From contig JBCDBX010000002.1 of assembly GCA_039182865.1 (NCBI GenBank), positions 9,185 through 73,184 of the forward strand: 64,000 bases of DNA, read 5' to 3'. Positions 61,048 through 64,000 of the stretch are shown piece by piece (positions within the stretch are counted from its first letter, which is position 1; each line of letters begins with the position of its first letter). The DNA comes from UBA1858 sp039182865 (GTDB taxonomy: Bacteria; Pseudomonadota; Gammaproteobacteria; UBA4575). Under the pieces are notes generated by a model. That model searched no databases. It saw only the letters and a program-made list of their open reading frames with translations, and was not told the origin of the DNA. The position numbers and the translations under genes were made by a program.

Positions 61048-63513
61048 ATGGGTGAAGAAATCAATAATTCAGTATTTGACAAGAAAGATTACATAAAATT
61101 TCAAAGCAATTTAGAAAAAGAAACAGAGTCGCTCAATTCATTATTTAATAATAAGGCTATCTCACAAGATAGATTAATGGGAGGCTTTGAGATTGAATGC
61201 TGGCTGCTGAATGATCTTTACAAACCAGCTTTTTCCAATAAGGAATTTATCGAATCATTTGATTCCAACCTGGTGACGCCAGAGCTAGCCAAATTTAATG
61301 TAGAATTTAACACGACACCATTGGAATTATCCGGTTCAGCTATCAGTCTTTTTTATAAAGAGATATCTAACGTTTGGAGGCAAGCCGAACAAACTGTTAC
61401 AAATCTAAATAATCCAACTTCACTTTTACTGATAGGCACATTGCCTACATTAGAACTTTCCAATTTAAACATTCATGCGATGTCAGATATGAATCGATAC
61501 CATGCATTAAATGATGAAATAATGCATTACAGGAAAGAAAAACCATTACATCTCAATATTCAGGGAAAAGACTCACTGGATATCTACAGCCATGATGTCA
61601 TGCTTGAATCGTCTACCACTTCATTTCAGATTCATACTAAAGTACCAGCCAAGGATGCCCACCACTACTATAATGCCTCGATAATAATTTCCGCACCTTT
61701 AGTGGCAATCTCAGCAAACTCTCCTTATGCATTTGGAAAAAACTTATGGGCAGAAACTAGAATTCCATTATTCGAGCAATCTGTTGATACTGGCAATAAA
61801 AAATCACCCTTCAATAGAGTGAGTTTTGGAAGTGGTTTTGCCAAAAACTCAATACTTGAGTGCTTTGAAGAGAACCTGAAAGATTTTTATATCCTACTAC
61901 CCATTATTGATGAAGATAATAGCAGTCTTCCTCATTTACGCTTGCATAATGGGACAATCTGGCGTTGGAACAGACCACTAATTGGATTTGATAAAACCAA
62001 TCAGCTACATTTTCGAATTGAACATCGTGCCTTACCTGCGGGCCCAACATGTCTCGATATGATGGCTAATGCCGCGTTCTATTTTGGGCTACAAGAATAT
62101 TGGGCGCAAAAATTAAAGCATGGCAACTCACTACCCAATTTTGGGATTATTAAAGATAATTTTTATAAAGCTGCAGCTGGTGATCTAAATACTAAAGTGC
62201 AGTGGAATGAGAATACACTGACTTATCAGTCTCTAATTAAAGAAATACTAATAACACAATCCAAAGAAGGACTTGAAGCTTTAAGTATCGACCAAAACGA
62301 CATAGAAATGTTTCTAGGTATAATTGAAGCGCGCGTATTAAATTGTCAAACAGGTGCAGATTGGCAAAGAAAATATGTAGAGAGACACCATTGCGATATG
62401 GCGGAACTGACACACGCATATCAATTGCGGCAAAAATCTGGGCAGCCAGTTCATACTTGGGAGTTAAACCGTAGTCAAACTAAGATTTCAAGAAACAAGC
62501 AAACACTTGAGCTCAATGAACTTGAGAGTTATCCCAAAGAACTCCTAGATATTAGCGTCGAAGATCTTTATAGAATATTTCCTCAGCCTACTCTCTTACA
62601 TTTACAAGGCAAAAGCAAAGAAACCATCTTCATAAGTGTTTTATTACATGGCAACGAAAGCACAGGATTCTATGTCGCCCAAGCGCTTTTAAAAAAATAT
62701 TTAAATAAACCACTACCTCGATGTGTTTCAATATTCTTTGGTAATACTCAGGCGGCACGTCATGGTAAACGCTTTTTAAATTCACAACTTGATTATAACC
62801 GTGTTTGGCCGGGCACAGATCACACACACTCGAAAGAGGCATTAATAATGGAACAAGTTATTAATGAATTAAAGACAAGAAATTTATTTGCCAGTATTGA
62901 CATACATAACAATACTGGACTTAACCCACACTATGCATGTATCAATAAGCTTGACAACGAGTTCTTAAACTTAGCAGCTTTATTTAGCAAAACTGCTGTA
63001 TACTTCTTATCACCAAATGGCGTCCAATCAATGGCACTGAGTCAGCTTTGCCCCTCCGTAACACTCGAGTGTGGCAAAGCTGGTTCAAAGTCTGGTCTTG
63101 ACCATGCTTTGGAGTATGTCGAAGCAGTAATATATTTGAGCAAGATAGCTAAAAGTAAAGTTGCACCAAGAGATTTAAATTTATTTCAAACCATAGCACG
63201 CATTAAAATTCCTAAAAATGTCAGCTTTAGCTTCAATAATGATAAATCAGATTTACAATTTGATAAGCAGTTAGAGAAAATGAATTTTTCTGAAATGCCT
63301 GCTGATACCTGTTTTGGAGAAACAAAGTGCAGTACCAGCATAAAGCTAGATGCGTATAATGATAACAATGAGAATATAACTGACAATATTTTTTACATGT
63401 CCGGCAACAAAATATTGCTTAGAAGTTCAATGATGCCTGCTATGCTCACTCTTGATGAGAACGTTATTAAGCAAGATTGCCTATGCTATATGATGAAGCG
63501 AATACATCTATAA
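61048..63513 (+). CDS. Fusion: GCS2-type glutamate-cysteine-ligase-like domain + AstE/aspartoacylase-type zinc hydrolase
   Basis: An 821-residue two-domain enzyme. The N-terminal half (about 15-430) fits the GCS2 carboxylate-amine ligase fold: metal-binding GGFEIE (E48, E50), NVEFNTTPLEL, TSFQIHTKV (H196), then WRWNRPLIGF and HFRIEHRALPAGPTCLDMMAN. After a linker (about 430-515) a hydrolase domain (about 520-700) carries the zinc ligands H534 and E537 in HGNE and H620 in SIDIH, the substrate motif DYNRVWPG (582-589) and catalytic E674 in VTLECGKAG. Both active sites look complete. It is divergent from the SOUL gene. Family knowledge suggests ATP-dependent amide formation joined to hydrolysis of an N-acyl amino acid; the substrate is not known. 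Confidence 0.85.
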   Translation: MGEEINNSVFDKKDYIKFQSNLEKETESLNSLFNNKAISQDRLMGGFEIECWLLNDLYKPAFSNKEFIESFDSNLVTPELAKFNVEFNTTPLELSGSAISLFYKEISNVWRQAEQTVTNLNNPTSLLLIGTLPTLELSNLNIHAMSDMNRYHALNDEIMHYRKEKPLHLNIQGKDSLDIYSHDVMLESSTTSFQIHTKVPAKDAHHYYNASIIISAPLVAISANSPYAFGKNLWAETRIPLFEQSVDTGNKKSPFNRVSFGSGFAKNSILECFEENLKDFYILLPIIDEDNSSLPHLRLHNGTIWRWNRPLIGFDKTNQLHFRIEHRALPAGPTCLDMMANAAFYFGLQEYWAQKLKHGNSLPNFGIIKDNFYKAAAGDLNTKVQWNENTLTYQSLIKEILITQSKEGLEALSIDQNDIEMFLGIIEARVLNCQTGADWQRKYVERHHCDMAELTHAYQLRQKSGQPVHTWELNRSQTKISRNKQTLELNELESYPKELLDISVEDLYRIFPQPTLLHLQGKSKETIFISVLLHGNESTGFYVAQALLKKYLNKPLPRCVSIFFGNTQAARHGKRFLNSQLDYNRVWPGTDHTHSKEALIMEQVINELKTRNLFASIDIHNNTGLNPHYACINKLDNEFLNLAALFSKTAVYFLSPNGVQSMALSQLCPSVTLECGKAGSKSGLDHALEYVEAVIYLSKIAKSKVAPRDLNLFQTIARIKIPKNVSFSFNNDKSDLQFDKQLEKMNFSEMPADTCFGETKCSTSIKLDAYNDNNENITDNIFYMSGNKILLRSSMMPAMLTLDENVIKQDCLCYMMKRIHL

Positions 63514-63783
63514 ATTTCTAAAACTACCTAAGTGTATCTTCATGAATAATTATTTAAGTAAAGATAATAAAATGCTACTATTGATTTGGTAAGTTGATAG
63601 AAATATTTTCTTGTATTAACTCACAATAGTGATTGAAGTAACGAATATGGATAACAAATTACAGTTAGCAAATATAGCAATCAATAACTCCTCCTGATAC
63701 ATTCAATTTACCTCTTGAATAATCATTTCAAGCGGAATTTCAGCGTGATAAACTACCTGATAGTTATCTAACTGGAGAATCTA

Positions 63784-64000
63784 GTGCGACTCCCGATCCC
63801 ATATTTTAGCGTCTTTTATATTCTTTCAATAACTTTGTTATTTTCGTATATACCTATAGCAGTTTCCCAAGAAGTCAATGCCGAGAATAAATCTATGGAA
63901 ATGAATAAAGCCACTTCACGCAAATCCATTGAATGGTGGAATAGTAATTTTGAAGTAGATCCAGACAATCTGTTTGCATCAGGTTATAGGAATCATCAGG
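63784..64000 (+). CDS. Secreted protein, 5' part only (truncated by window end)
   Basis: The reading frame is open from GTG 63784 to the window end, with an RBS (GGAG) 7 bases before. It begins with a signal sequence (hydrophobic residues about 9-27, then AVSQEVNA), followed by a hydrophilic segment with SIEWWNSNFEVDPDNLFASGY. The family cannot be told from 72 residues. It follows the fusion gene in the same direction after 270 bp. Confidence 0.6.
   Translation, partial: MRLPIPYFSVFYILSITLLFSYIPIAVSQEVNAENKSMEMNKATSRKSIEWWNSNFEVDPDNLFASGYRNHQ

Overview
The window looks like a chromosomal segment of a free-living, moderately AT-rich (about 40% G+C by eye) gammaproteobacterium, probably marine. 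The reasons are gene order (nnr-tsaE-amiC-mutL-miaA-hfq-hflX-hflK-hflC-DUF2065-hisZ-purA and rnr-rlmB-rpsF-rpsR-rplI-dnaB-alr), the cmoAB tRNA-modification pair, the pcnB-folK-dNK-panB-panC cluster, and a nickel superoxide dismutase of the type common in ocean bacteria. I cannot name the genus. I saw no rRNA, tRNA, CRISPR array, insertion sequence or prophage gene.

Layout. 1-5.2 kb: RNase T and monothiol glutaredoxin (convergent), a coupled hydantoinase-B / asparagine-synthase-type amidotransferase pair, and a PuuD-like membrane protein. 5.3-11.1 kb: argD-argF, an alanine/glycine:cation symporter, nadC, mazG, bcp. 11.3-15.8 kb: a small ribbon-helix-helix protein, two c-di-GMP signalling proteins and a lipoprotein. 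15.9-19.3 kb: cmoA-cmoB and the PII/AmtB ammonium module. 19.4-25.9 kb: pcnB-folK-deoxynucleoside kinase-panB-panC, pgi and a DUF938 methyltransferase. 25.9-42 kb: queG diverging from the long nnr-to-purA housekeeping run, interrupted by a minus-strand sohB/RibD-like pair. 42-51 kb: a fatty-acid-hydroxylase family membrane protein, then rnr to alr. 51.3-64 kb is the accessory part: lipoproteins, orphan small proteins, a tandem-repeat lipoprotein, an orphan PAS protein, a MerC-like protein, an apparently Fur-controlled nickel-SOD operon, a SOUL protein and a large two-domain fusion enzyme.

Two regions deserve most attention. First, 57,996-60,200: a promoter whose spacer is covered by a good Fur box starts six tightly spaced co-directional genes that end in sodN (nickel SOD, with an intact metal hook) and sodX (its maturation peptidase). 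The four genes before them are uncharacterised: a dimeric alpha/beta-barrel protein, a 38-residue membrane peptide, a 158-residue protein, and a small secreted/membrane protein with His near its mature N-terminus. This suggests an iron-starvation oxidative-defence unit with new accessory parts. Second, 61,048-63,513: one 821-residue protein joins a GCS2-type glutamate-cysteine-ligase-like domain to an AstE/aspartoacylase-type zinc hydrolase with all metal and catalytic residues visible, so a bond-forming and an amide-cleaving enzyme are in one chain. All functions are read from the sequence by eye; no searches were run.
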